Assembly: GCA_035567895.1 (NCBI GenBank)
Contig: DATMPC010000001.1
Coordinates: 151,591-215,590 of the forward strand
DNA from: Terriglobales bacterium
Lineage (GTDB): Bacteria > Acidobacteriota > Terriglobia > Terriglobales > Acidobacteriaceae
Reading direction: 5' to 3'
Length of the DNA stretch: 64,000 nt
Position 1 is the stretch's first letter; each line of letters starts with the position of its first letter. Of the stretch, positions 31,280 to 39,596 are shown piece after piece. The notes beneath the pieces were generated by a model that saw nothing but the letters and a program-made list of their open reading frames with translations, was not told where the DNA came from and did no database searches. The translations under genes and the position numbers were made by a program.

Positions 31280-32175
31280 GATTTATGACTGCTGGCGAAC
31301 CTTGTTATTACGCCCGCGCGAGCGCAGAAGTTGCAAGCGGCAGTTATGGTGCAGCCACAGAGAATCATGGTGAGAGCTCTCGTTTAGTAACCCGATTCTG
31401 CCTGTTGACTTTGCAATTAGCAGCGAATTATTCTGTGCTTACACGGGAAAGGAGGGCGATCCAACATATATGAAAAGTTCTGATGGTAGTAGTAATAAAC
31501 GTGAGGTGGCTGAGGCTTAGGGCGTTCAGCTCTAAAGACCTGGCGAACTCCGCTACACATTGGAGGTTTGCAGAGGCCATTCGCATAGAGTGACCGCCTC
31601 AAGCCAATCCCAACAGCTTACCGGCGACCCGCTGCGGTGAATAACCCGCGCGGGTCGTGTCGTTTTGGGACGAATCTTTTTCCTGCTTCCGTACACTGCA
31701 AAATCGATTTTTCCTAGCGTTTGCAACCACATCCGTAGTTATCGAAGTAACCGGTATTCTGGCCGTCACGGGCTCGTAATTAGCCGGATTCAAGAGCGAT
31801 CGAAATCGTCCGGATAAACTAAACCCTTTTAGCTGAATCACTTACGGCATCTACGATTGGCCATAGCGGATTTTACCCTCTCTCCCACTAAAGTCGACGT
31901 TACCTGAGCGTACCCTCGCGTTACGTTGACCCCTTCATAGGGCCGTCATAATCTCGCCACATCACACCCGAAGTACATAGTCCTTTCGGCACCTTCTCGG
32001 TACCAGAATGGGAATGTTGGCGGGTTGGATAGTCCGGCAGGGCGACTGGAAAGAAGATTTCCTACGCTGACTCCCCACTGTGGATTTCGGCCCTTGAAAT
32101 TTGCACTTGTTTTTCCCCTAAATCCACGCGACGAAGTCGAGTGGCAACAGGGACTTCAAGAGGAGAAAGAAAATC
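31280..32175. other. Long untranslated region ahead of surface-protein operon
   Basis: Almost 900 bases without a convincing gene. A possible sigma-70 promoter is TTGACT at about 31412 followed 18 bases later by TATTCT. Two clear hairpins follow (31625-31657 and 31784-31813). A 16-codon reading frame starts at about 31470 behind AGGAGG but spacing is long. The region ends with a good ribosome site (AGAGGAGAAAG) before ATG 32176. An open frame on the minus strand at 31599-31841 has no features of a real protein. Confidence 0.5.
31625..31657 (+). terminator. Strong GC-rich hairpin, attenuator or terminator-like
   Basis: CGACCCGC, one bulged T, GCGG, an eight-base loop, CCGC and GCGGGTCG form a 12-base-pair stem with perfect pairing except for the bulge. 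It is followed by TGTCGTTTT, a weak U-tract. No gene ends just before it on the plus strand, so it may be an attenuator in the leader of the operon that begins at 32176. A smaller nested hairpin lies at 31784-31813. Confidence 0.5.
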
Positions 32176-32808
32176 ATGAAACGCATGACACTGGCGATCT
32201 TCGCAGCCCTGTTGATGGCATCGACATCCTTCGCTGCGACACAGGCCGCAAATACCAACACCGTTGCACCGACACTTCAAATTTCGGCGACGATACAAAA
32301 AGCGGTATCACTGACGCTCGCGACCGGCACGACCGGTGGCGTGACTCACTGCGCCGTTGTTGCCACTGGCGCCGCACCGGACTACACAATGAACTTCGGC
32401 ACAGTGGACGCCCTCGGCATCAATGGCGGCAACTGCAGTAAGTTCAATCCTGCGACTCCAGGCGTTACCGACGCGATCTACTGGACCGACTATCAAGTGA
32501 CGCCAGTATTCACGTCGCACACCGCTGTCTCGGGCACGACCGTCACGGCGCAAGTGACCACGGATTTCGCTGCTCCACACAACATCTTTGTGGTCCGCGA
32601 CACTGCTAACTCGAACACTGTGCCAGCCGGAGTAGGCAGCTTTTCGGCAATGGGCACAAGCTCAGCAGACACGATTGGTGCAGCCGGTGTCGCCAGCGGA
32701 ACTGCGTTGACCCGCTTCATCGGTGTGGGCGTAAAGCCCGATAACGGTGCGACCGTGTTACAGGGCGCGCAGACCGCAACCGTGACGTTCACCTTAACTG
32801 TTCAGTAA
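32176..32808 (+). CDS. Secreted beta-sandwich subunit, SCPU/fimbrial-like (one domain)
   Basis: A 210-residue protein with a clean signal peptide (1-20, cut after TSFA). The mature part is Thr/Ala/Gly/Val-rich and beta-like with two cysteines (59 and 87) that could form a disulfide. Its landmarks are MNFGTVDALGI (72-82), YQVTPVFT (106-113), GSFSAMGTSSADT (154-166) and a final NGATVLQGAQTATVTFTLTV. The same landmarks recur twice in the next gene. It resembles spore-coat-U/archaic pilin subunits in size and end strand, but that link is inferred. First gene of a four-gene operon, with AGGAG upstream. Confidence 0.7.
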   Translation: MKRMTLAIFAALLMASTSFAATQAANTNTVAPTLQISATIQKAVSLTLATGTTGGVTHCAVVATGAAPDYTMNFGTVDALGINGGNCSKFNPATPGVTDAIYWTDYQVTPVFTSHTAVSGTTVTAQVTTDFAAPHNIFVVRDTANSNTVPAGVGSFSAMGTSSADTIGAAGVASGTALTRFIGVGVKPDNGATVLQGAQTATVTFTLTVQ

Positions 32809-32849
32809 GGCATGGGGTTCCCGGTTCCCCAAAAACCGGAACCACTAAA

Positions 32850-34007
32850 ATGCCAGCAACGTTTCATGATCACGAGAACGCCACGCACGCACCTGCCAGA
32901 GAGATCGGTAGGGAGCGGCGTGGCTTTTCTTTTAGCTGGCTTCTTGCCGTAATTCTCACTTTCGCGCTCACGCCTTCCATGTGGGCGGCTGCCAAACTTA
33001 AGCTCGCATCTTCCGGTACCGGTTTTACGGTTGCGGGCGCATCCCCAACATATACAGCCTCATTTGGGACCATGAACGCGCTCGCGTTTGGCACACCGGC
33101 TACAAACGTGACTGCAACAGCTTTGTCGAACGGTGCGCTCTATTTCACGACATTGAACGTTAGTGTTCAGGCCATAGGCGGCGGGAACACTGGGGTTGTC
33201 AAGGCGTACGTCAGCACTAATTTCCTCGGCAACGCCTCCTCCGCAATGATTGTGTATGGGTGTGCGGCTCCGTCGGCTTGCACAAGCGCCGGTCAATTTT
33301 CCGCATTGGGAACTTCACAAGCCGGCGCAACAACTCTGGCATCGGGACTGAACAGCGGTTCTCCTTCTGCCAATGCAGGCCTGGCGATCTTCCTCCCAGA
33401 TAACAACGGCGCGACGGCATTCACTGGGTTGTCGGCGTTGGGTTGCACGGTAACTTTCGATCTTTATCTCAACGGAAGTACTACCTCAACCGATACGGTT
33501 ACGCTGGCCCTCCTAAACGAGACCGTGCAGAGCGCTGTACAGCTCACGGTGGGCAGCGCCGCTGGTGGTCTAGCGATTGGCAATTCTGGCGGCCCATTAG
33601 TCGACCCGTTCTCCATGAGTTTTGGGAACGTAAACGCTCTTGGTATCGGGCCGGGCGCCGGGCTGACTACAGTGGCCCAGGCGGGTGGGATCATCTACAA
33701 AACACCCTACAACGTCTTGCCGGTTTTTACCGATATGAGTCAGACGAGCGCGAGCGTGAAAGCATGCGTGAGTACTACGTTCACGCACTCCCTGGTCCTT
33801 TCGTTAAACGATTCCGCGACCGGCTCCGCGGGTTCCTTTTCCAATATCTCTACAAATTGCGGTGCGGCCACATCGCTGACTACCACGGCTGGGAATCGCT
33901 CGACGGTTGCAAGATACCTGGGCCTTTTTGTCTCGAACGTGAACGGTGCCACGGCCTTCACTGGACTCGATAACGCAACCCTTACTTATACCCTGACGGT
34001 GCCATAG
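32850..34007 (+). CDS. Secreted two-domain beta-sandwich subunit
   Basis: A 385-residue protein. The N-terminus is long and charged before the hydrophobic core (SWLLAVILTFAL), with cleavage likely around residue 47. Two copies of the domain in the preceding gene are present. The first has YTASFGTMNALAFG and PDNNGATAFTGL; the second has FSMSFGNVNALGIG, YNVLPVFTD, GSFSNIST and VNGATAFTGLDNATLTYTLTV. It may be a tip or longer structural subunit of the same fibre. Its stop is two bases before the chaperone start. Confidence 0.68.
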   Translation: MPATFHDHENATHAPAREIGRERRGFSFSWLLAVILTFALTPSMWAAAKLKLASSGTGFTVAGASPTYTASFGTMNALAFGTPATNVTATALSNGALYFTTLNVSVQAIGGGNTGVVKAYVSTNFLGNASSAMIVYGCAAPSACTSAGQFSALGTSQAGATTLASGLNSGSPSANAGLAIFLPDNNGATAFTGLSALGCTVTFDLYLNGSTTSTDTVTLALLNETVQSAVQLTVGSAAGGLAIGNSGGPLVDPFSMSFGNVNALGIGPGAGLTTVAQAGGIIYKTPYNVLPVFTDMSQTSASVKACVSTTFTHSLVLSLNDSATGSAGSFSNISTNCGAATSLTTTAGNRSTVARYLGLFVSNVNGATAFTGLDNATLTYTLTVP

Positions 34008-34009
34008 TA

Positions 34010-34831
34010 ATGAGAACCTCTCCCAAAGTTGCACTCTGCGCCCTCCTCACATTCGCCACAACAATTGTTTCCGCGCAGTCGATCGGATTGGCCCCCGCTC
34101 AGATCATCAGCGACTTCAAACCTGGAGTGGCCTTCGAACAAGAATTGAGTGTCGCGAACAACGGTGGTGAAGCCGTCGAGTTGCACGTCCAGATCACAGA
34201 TTTCTGGTACAACGACAAGAACGAAAAGGTCTTCGGCGCACCCGGAACTTCGCCGCGTTCAGCGGCGAATTGGATTCAGTTCGTTCCCGAGAAGTTCACG
34301 GTTCCGGCCGGCAAGTCGCAAAAGATGAAGGCGATCATTACGCCTCCTGCGGATGCTCGCGGCGGATACTACGCCGTCCTGTTTGTGGAATCGAAACCGG
34401 TACTCACCAACAAGCAGACTGAAGACGGTAAGCGCGTCTTTACCAACATGAGGCTTGGTTGCCTCGTTTTGCTCACCGCTAAGAACAGTGAAGCTTTCAA
34501 CGTGAGCGTGAACGAATTGAAACTCATCCCGCCCAGCAATAATCAGGCACTCACCTTGACATTCGTAGTCGACAACGAGAGCAATACACATGTCTTTCCG
34601 CAGGCGCGATTGGCGATTTTGAATCCTGATCACAAGCTGGTGGCGAAATCAGAGAGTGAACTGAAGCGCTTTCTGCCCGGGCAGAAAGACTCGATGAAAG
34701 TTGAATGGAACGGCGACTTGAATCCCGGAGATTACACCGGGGTGCTCTCGCTTGTGTATGGCGGCACTCACGTGGAGACACGGCAGATTGCGTTTACGGT
34801 TGCAGCGAGGACAGCAAGTAGCGGCAAATGA
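34010..34831 (+). CDS. Periplasmic Ig-like chaperone (PapD-type)
   Basis: A 273-residue exported protein (signal peptide 1-22, cut after VSA). The mature N-terminal domain is an Ig-like fold: IGLAPAQIISDFKPGVAFEQELSVANNGGEAVELHVQITDF, then FVPEKFTVPAGKSQKMKAII, which matches the pilus-chaperone pattern in which an edge strand donates to a subunit. A second beta domain covers about 170-265. Position directly behind two secreted subunits supports a chaperone role. Its last codon overlaps the start of the outer-membrane gene (ATGA), so the two are coupled. Confidence 0.72.
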   Translation: MRTSPKVALCALLTFATTIVSAQSIGLAPAQIISDFKPGVAFEQELSVANNGGEAVELHVQITDFWYNDKNEKVFGAPGTSPRSAANWIQFVPEKFTVPAGKSQKMKAIITPPADARGGYYAVLFVESKPVLTNKQTEDGKRVFTNMRLGCLVLLTAKNSEAFNVSVNELKLIPPSNNQALTLTFVVDNESNTHVFPQARLAILNPDHKLVAKSESELKRFLPGQKDSMKVEWNGDLNPGDYTGVLSLVYGGTHVETRQIAFTVAARTASSGK

Positions 34832-37800
34832 CGGTTGCAAGGAGGACGCGTAGTACCGCGACAGCAGTGTGCCTGCTGCTCGCTGGGCTATTCGTGTGTG
34901 CTCCAAAGTCACTTGCCCTTGAACCGACAGTTCTATCCAGCGTCGATGTGTACTGGCAGTCCACGCGCACGATCGCGGCTCCCGGAGTAACCAGCGTCAT
35001 TGTCCTCGATGAGGAGATTGCCCACGTCCAGCTTGGCAATGACACCATCGAATTTGCCGGTCTAACACGTGGCGAGACGGTTGCGTTGGCTTATATTGAT
35101 GGAAAGCCCTTCAGCATTGTTGTTCATGTTATCCCGCATCCATTAAAGGTTGTTCCGCCAAGCCTGCAGCGCCGTGAATCTGAGTTCGCACATGGAGTTG
35201 TTGGTTCGGATGTTCAGCTCTCAAGCGTTCAGAACACCTCTCACGTGACGTGGCTCAGCAGCCTGGGATGGTCGCAGCAGGTGGGCGATCATTATCTGGA
35301 TTTCAGCAGCCAGGTTGAGGACAACACGCAGTTCGGTGGGCACGAGGCTAATCTAAGAACTGCCTCGATCAATTATCGGACTCCACATCTCACGGTAAAC
35401 GCGATTGATTTCAATCAGAGCCTCAGCGGTTCGTTGGGCGAAGACCGTGTCAATAACTTCTCGACGCCGAGCATCATGCAATTGCGCGGGGGAGCAGTCA
35501 CACTAGGCAGCGGCAAAAACGAGTTCTCACTTTTTGCTGGCTCAACGATTCCCTACTACTTTCTCTCTTTAAACGCCACGCGCGACGTCGCCGGCTTTAG
35601 CTTCCATCGCAGACAGACGAGCAAGCTGAATTTCTTTGGCAGCACGAGTTATGTGAATATCCCGACCACACTAACCACAGGAACCGTTCAACGGCGCGAA
35701 TACGCGATGCAGAACCTCGGGCTGAGCTACCGGCTTGGGCAGCACTTCCTCGTGGGAGCGCAAGGTGGTGCGAGTAATCGCGGCGGCATGGTTCGCGGAG
35801 ACCTTTCCTACAGCTCCTTCCGATTTTCCGGGTATGCGAGCGTCATCTCCGCTTCACAAACGTTTCCGTTGAATCAACTGCAATCACTTTTCTCCGGAAC
35901 CTCTGCAGTAAAGGGCGGGTTGAGTTATCGATGGAACTCGAGATTCACCCAGGGACTCTACGTGGATCACTCGACGATCACTCCTGGACTGATCTATCGC
36001 GTACCGGGACGCAATGATTACGTGAGTCCCTCAGCTGCGTTCACCCTCTCGCGAGGAGAGACGCTCAATTTTTCTTACACGTATAGCCGAAACACTGGAG
36101 GCTTCACCCCAGCCACCACCACGGGAAATCGTTACGATGTCTCGTTGAACTCTCAGTTGGCGCCAAGGGTAGCTAATACTGCTCAAGTCACAATTGGCTC
36201 CGTGCAAGATCCGCTACAGATTAGTTCGCAGGACCAATTCAGTGTTCGCGACTCGCTTAGCATTCCCATCAAGGGAAAATCTCTGCTCCTTGGAGTCGAG
36301 CATGATAGGGTGAATCCATCGCTGATTACCAAATTGAACCAAGAATTGAATTTGCTATCACCGCAGTTGCAAGCTCAATTCCTGGCCGATCCCGTGGCAT
36401 TTGTGGACTCCACGAACTTTCCCCCTGAGGTTAAGGCACTACTGTTGGCCCAGCAGCCGATCGGAACAACGGTTTCGGCCTCCACGACGATCGTATTGAA
36501 ATCGAAACTTCGGTTCAGTCCAAATGTTTCGGCAACCTATGGATCGAACGGGGCCCTTGCGAACAATTGGACGCAGTCATTCGGCTATTCACTGATCTAT
36601 CAATTTCGTCCGGACCTGCAATTTCGATCTTCGCTAAACAATGTCCTGCTTTGGGACACACGCCAGAACAGCACGCTACGCACCACGATTCTCTCTGTGG
36701 GGTTCCAGAAAACCTTCACTGCGGCTCCGGGAACGCTGCCGTTCCTCCACCGGGGGCGCATCATCGAAGGCCATGTCTTTCGCGATAACAACATCAATGG
36801 CGCGTTCAATACCAACGAGCCCGGACTGCCTGGAATAGAAGTGCGGCTCGAAGATGGACAAACAGCAACCACAGACGAGCAAGGTCGATATCGCTTTAGC
36901 GGTTTGTCCGCAGACGAACATCAGGTCTCTCTTGATCTCACACAATTCCGGCAGCCTGTCCGTATGACCACTCGGGGAGAACTCACCGCCGACCTGGTCC
37001 AGCAGCACATCGTCGTTGAGAACTTCGGAATTCTCGACTTCGCACGCGTAATGGGAAACATATTCAACGATCTGCGCTTCGAAAATCGACGCCAGCCTGA
37101 TTCGAAAGGCTTGCAGGGAATTGGGCTGATGCTCGAAGGCGGCAAAGAACCGAGAACAATACAGACAATCGCTTCCGGTGATTTCGAATTCGACAACGTG
37201 CCTCCGGGTGATTACAAGCTTTCGTTGGATCCTTCCTCCCTCCCACCGAATTACCTCGGTCCTGTCGATTCGATTTCAGTTCACGTGAGTCCGGTCTCGA
37301 CAGTGATAGAGGATATTCCGATGCGAGCTCTTCGTTCCATTTCAGGACGAGTACTCCTGAGAGTGCCGGCCGATCTGACGAGTTCGTCTTCGACTTCAGC
37401 CAAGCTCAAGCAACCGCGCGTTCCCTTGGTGCAACCTGAAAACGAAGAGCAAGAGATGATCCCGGTGGCCGGAGTCGAGGTGACTGCTGGGCCCACTACA
37501 GCGACCACGGACAAAGACGGAAAGTTCCTGCTGCGAAATCTGCCGGCAGGCGATCTGAGCGTTTCTATCAAGCCAGTGAGATCGGTGCCTACAGGAATCA
37601 GTATCCCGACGGGCAACGTGAAGTTGCCGCCTGAGCCGGTGCAGATTCAAGGGGCAACGATCGTCGTGACCAACGCAGAGTTGCTCCCCTACCTTACGGA
37701 CGACATATTAAAGGCACCGACAGGACGTGCGCAGCAAGCGATCGCTTCGGCGTATACCCGGGCGCGTGAGCGAGATAAAGAACAGCCACCCGTGGCTCTT

Positions 37801-38106
37801 GCAAGTTCGCCTACCGCACAACCTAAAGCAGCGTTGCCTGCGAGGACTGAACCTATCTTGCAGCGTAACCAACCTGCGCCTTCGCAGGTGGCGGCGGTTG
37901 TACCGGCTCCTGCTCAACCAATCAACAAGCAGCAGGCATCGACTGCCGCAACGATTGCGCCGCCGGTTGTCGTGCGCAGCGGCGAGAAGGCTATTTCTTA
38001 CGACGCCGTCAATCGGGCAATCTGTGAATCAATGCCATCGCTTGGCGAGGCGGCTCAATGCTTCAACCAACTCAAGCGGGCCGCAGCTACGAACGCTCAA
38101 AAGTAG
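34828..38106 (+). CDS. Large outer-membrane protein: secretin-like N-domain, beta-barrel, SdrD/CNA-B-like repeats
   Basis: A 1092-residue exported protein. Signal peptide about 1-30. Residues 40-105 (RTIAAPGVTSVIVLDEEIAHVQLGND...GLTRGETVALAYIDGKPFSIVV) resemble the N-domain of CpaC-type pilus secretins. Residues about 130-640 are alternating, aromatic- and polar-rich segments (INYRTPHLTVNAIDFNQSL; LNFSYTYSRNTGG; FGYSLIYQFRPDLQFRSSL) typical of an outer-membrane barrel. Three SdrD/CNA-B-like domains follow near 644, 738 and 835 (GHVFRDNNINGAFNTNEPGLPGIEV; TTDKDGKFLLRNLPAGDLSVSI). The tail is Pro/Ala/Gln-rich. It takes the usher position in the operon, but no classical usher motif is recognised. 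Confidence 0.7.
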   Translation: MTVARRTRSTATAVCLLLAGLFVCAPKSLALEPTVLSSVDVYWQSTRTIAAPGVTSVIVLDEEIAHVQLGNDTIEFAGLTRGETVALAYIDGKPFSIVVHVIPHPLKVVPPSLQRRESEFAHGVVGSDVQLSSVQNTSHVTWLSSLGWSQQVGDHYLDFSSQVEDNTQFGGHEANLRTASINYRTPHLTVNAIDFNQSLSGSLGEDRVNNFSTPSIMQLRGGAVTLGSGKNEFSLFAGSTIPYYFLSLNATRDVAGFSFHRRQTSKLNFFGSTSYVNIPTTLTTGTVQRREYAMQNLGLSYRLGQHFLVGAQGGASNRGGMVRGDLSYSSFRFSGYASVISASQTFPLNQLQSLFSGTSAVKGGLSYRWNSRFTQGLYVDHSTITPGLIYRVPGRNDYVSPSAAFTLSRGETLNFSYTYSRNTGGFTPATTTGNRYDVSLNSQLAPRVANTAQVTIGSVQDPLQISSQDQFSVRDSLSIPIKGKSLLLGVEHDRVNPSLITKLNQELNLLSPQLQAQFLADPVAFVDSTNFPPEVKALLLAQQPIGTTVSASTTIVLKSKLRFSPNVSATYGSNGALANNWTQSFGYSLIYQFRPDLQFRSSLNNVLLWDTRQNSTLRTTILSVGFQKTFTAAPGTLPFLHRGRIIEGHVFRDNNINGAFNTNEPGLPGIEVRLEDGQTATTDEQGRYRFSGLSADEHQVSLDLTQFRQPVRMTTRGELTADLVQQHIVVENFGILDFARVMGNIFNDLRFENRRQPDSKGLQGIGLMLEGGKEPRTIQTIASGDFEFDNVPPGDYKLSLDPSSLPPNYLGPVDSISVHVSPVSTVIEDIPMRALRSISGRVLLRVPADLTSSSSTSAKLKQPRVPLVQPENEEQEMIPVAGVEVTAGPTTATTDKDGKFLLRNLPAGDLSVSIKPVRSVPTGISIPTGNVKLPPEPVQIQGATIVVTNAELLPYLTDDILKAPTGRAQQAIASAYTRARERDKEQPPVALASSPTAQPKAALPARTEPILQRNQPAPSQVAAVVPAPAQPINKQQASTAATIAPPVVVRSGEKAISYDAVNRAICESMPSLGEAAQCFNQLKRAAATNAQK

Positions 38107-38225
38107 GCCTGAAGTCTTGAAAAGGCGACCTCACAGGATGCAGAAAAATGCTGAGGACTCGCGGTTTTTGTCAGAGCATCGACTTTCAGAAGTTGCGCAA
38201 TAAATAACATCATAGTTAGCGGAGC

Positions 38226-38458
38226 TCCCTGATCGCTCCCTGTTATTTTTCTGAAGCCTCGCGCAAAATAGCACTAAGTCGCTTTGTTGACAGTAGGTTA
38301 GAAGGAAATCCACAGAATTCCCTGTTAATTCCCTTCGTTTACGGCAAATTTGTAGATTTTGGGCAGAATTTGATAACTTTAAGGTCTAATTCGAAATAAT
38401 CGCTCTAATTCTCCTTGTTCTTGTCTTTCTGCGCAGGCAGGTCAGGCAAGATTCTCCG
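38226..38458. repeat. Dispersed intergenic repeat, copy B
   Basis: Second copy of the element at 7501-7718, in the same orientation. Conserved blocks run in the same order: TCCCTGAT, CTCCCTGTTATTTTT, AAATCCACAGAA, CCCTGTTAATTCCC, GGGCAGAATT, AATTCGAAA and a closing GCAGG...ATTCTCCG. It occupies most of the 463-base gap between the large outer-membrane gene and the convergent lipoprotein gene. The rest of that gap (38107-38225) shows no gene. Confidence 0.75.
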
Positions 38459-38569
38459 AAAAATTACCCCGGTCTCAGCTAGCAGAAGGGCACGGCGGTG
38501 CCGCATCGCGACCAGCCGTCCCCTTCAAAACCACGCTTGTTCTAAATCTATTTCGCACGAGACGGCAGG

Positions 38570-39397
38570 CTAGTCCTTCAGCGAGACCGTCATGTTGTCG
38601 ACGTAGACGTGATAAGGAGAGCTGCTTCCATCTAGATCGACCTGAAAAGCATTGGTTAGCTCGAGACCATTTCCCGTGAATAGCGCACTGTGCGTAATGT
38701 TGACTGGATACGTGACACCATCCACAGTGATCGAGTCGTGAATGACCTGTGTTCCTGAAGCGTGGTACATGGCGATGATGTGATGCCATGTGTCGGGAGC
38801 AAAAGGCTGAAACGCAACACTGGTGGCTTCCCAGTGCTTGGTCGTGTAATTGAACACGCGCCACGTCTTGCTGGCATAGTCAGCCTGCCAAGCGTAGTTG
38901 TAGGTGTAGCCATTCGCGTTCTGCTGGCATTCAAATTCCAAGGCCTGCGGTGCGCTGGCGTACTGCGCAGGAATGTACAGATCGAATTCATAGCGCAGGT
39001 AGCTCACTGGATTCGGCACTGTGGGCTGCTCGATGAAGTAATACCCACCTGAATAGGCCGGACCACCGGTAATCCAGAAGTCAGCAGAGCTGCCGCTTAG
39101 CGCTGGACTCGCAAGTCCCTGGGTCACGTCGTAGACTGGCCCCGGCCCGGTGCCGCCCTCGTTGCCGCAGCCGCCACAGGTCTGCCAGCCTTTCTGATTC
39201 TGGATGCTGGAAATAATGATGGCCCCGGCCGGTGAAGCTGGTGCACTGCCGTTGTTGCTGCCGCTCGATCCAGTCAACTGCGTTGTCGTACTAGCGGAAG
39301 AAGGCTTAGCGTTCGAAACTCCACAACCAGTAATTGAGAAAATTCCAATCGATAACGTTCCTATGGCGCAGAACCCTTTCAGATTCAATTGCATCAA
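38570..39397 (-). CDS. Secreted lipoprotein with LamG/polysaccharide-binding-like domain
   Basis: A 275-residue lipoprotein. The lipobox is FSITGC (Cys about 25), followed by a Ser/Thr/Ala/Gly linker and a Cys/Gly-rich patch (WQTCGGCGNEGGTG). Residues about 85-275 look like a concanavalin-type jelly roll: LRYEFDLYIP, WQADYASKTWRVFNYTTKHWEAT, APDTWHHIIAMYH, and the closing YHVYVDNMTVSL. The fold is common in carbohydrate-binding or lyase proteins, but no catalytic motif is seen. Function is unassigned. Confidence 0.68.
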   Translation of the reverse strand: MMQLNLKGFCAIGTLSIGIFSITGCGVSNAKPSSASTTTQLTGSSGSNNGSAPASPAGAIIISSIQNQKGWQTCGGCGNEGGTGPGPVYDVTQGLASPALSGSSADFWITGGPAYSGGYYFIEQPTVPNPVSYLRYEFDLYIPAQYASAPQALEFECQQNANGYTYNYAWQADYASKTWRVFNYTTKHWEATSVAFQPFAPDTWHHIIAMYHASGTQVIHDSITVDGVTYPVNITHSALFTGNGLELTNAFQVDLDGSSSPYHVYVDNMTVSLKD

Positions 39398-39596
39398 GGA
39401 CCTTTCGGTCGGTGGGGGAGCCGACTGTCAGGTCAAAGTAGGGGAGCATCTACTCTGGATATATCCGGAGAGGCTTGTAGGTGGGTTAAAGAATTCACCT
39501 TAGCTGCGGTCTAGCACCTTAGACGCAGAAGACAAGAACGCTTACTCTCTCGCGGTTGCATCAAAAGTCTTTGTTCTGCGAGGTCCACAAAAGCTC

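Noticed and set aside
31470..31520. A 16-codon frame behind AGGAGG in the same leader, considered as a leader peptide
   Set aside because: The ribosome site is about 13 bases from the ATG and the peptide has no codon run suggesting attenuation.
31599..31841. An 80-codon minus-strand frame in the leader of the surface operon
   Set aside because: It has no ribosome site or motif, its composition is non-coding, and it overlaps the strong hairpin at 31625-31657.
32000..32175. c-di-GMP (GEMM) riboswitch before the surface operon
   Set aside because: The conserved CACGCAAAGCC-type core and tetraloop-receptor pattern could not be found on either strand.
38107..38170. A possible terminator after the outer-membrane gene (CCTCA...TGAGG then GGTTTTTG)
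   Set aside because: The outer arms pair but one side has a six-base bulge and the T-run is offset, so the hairpin is weak.
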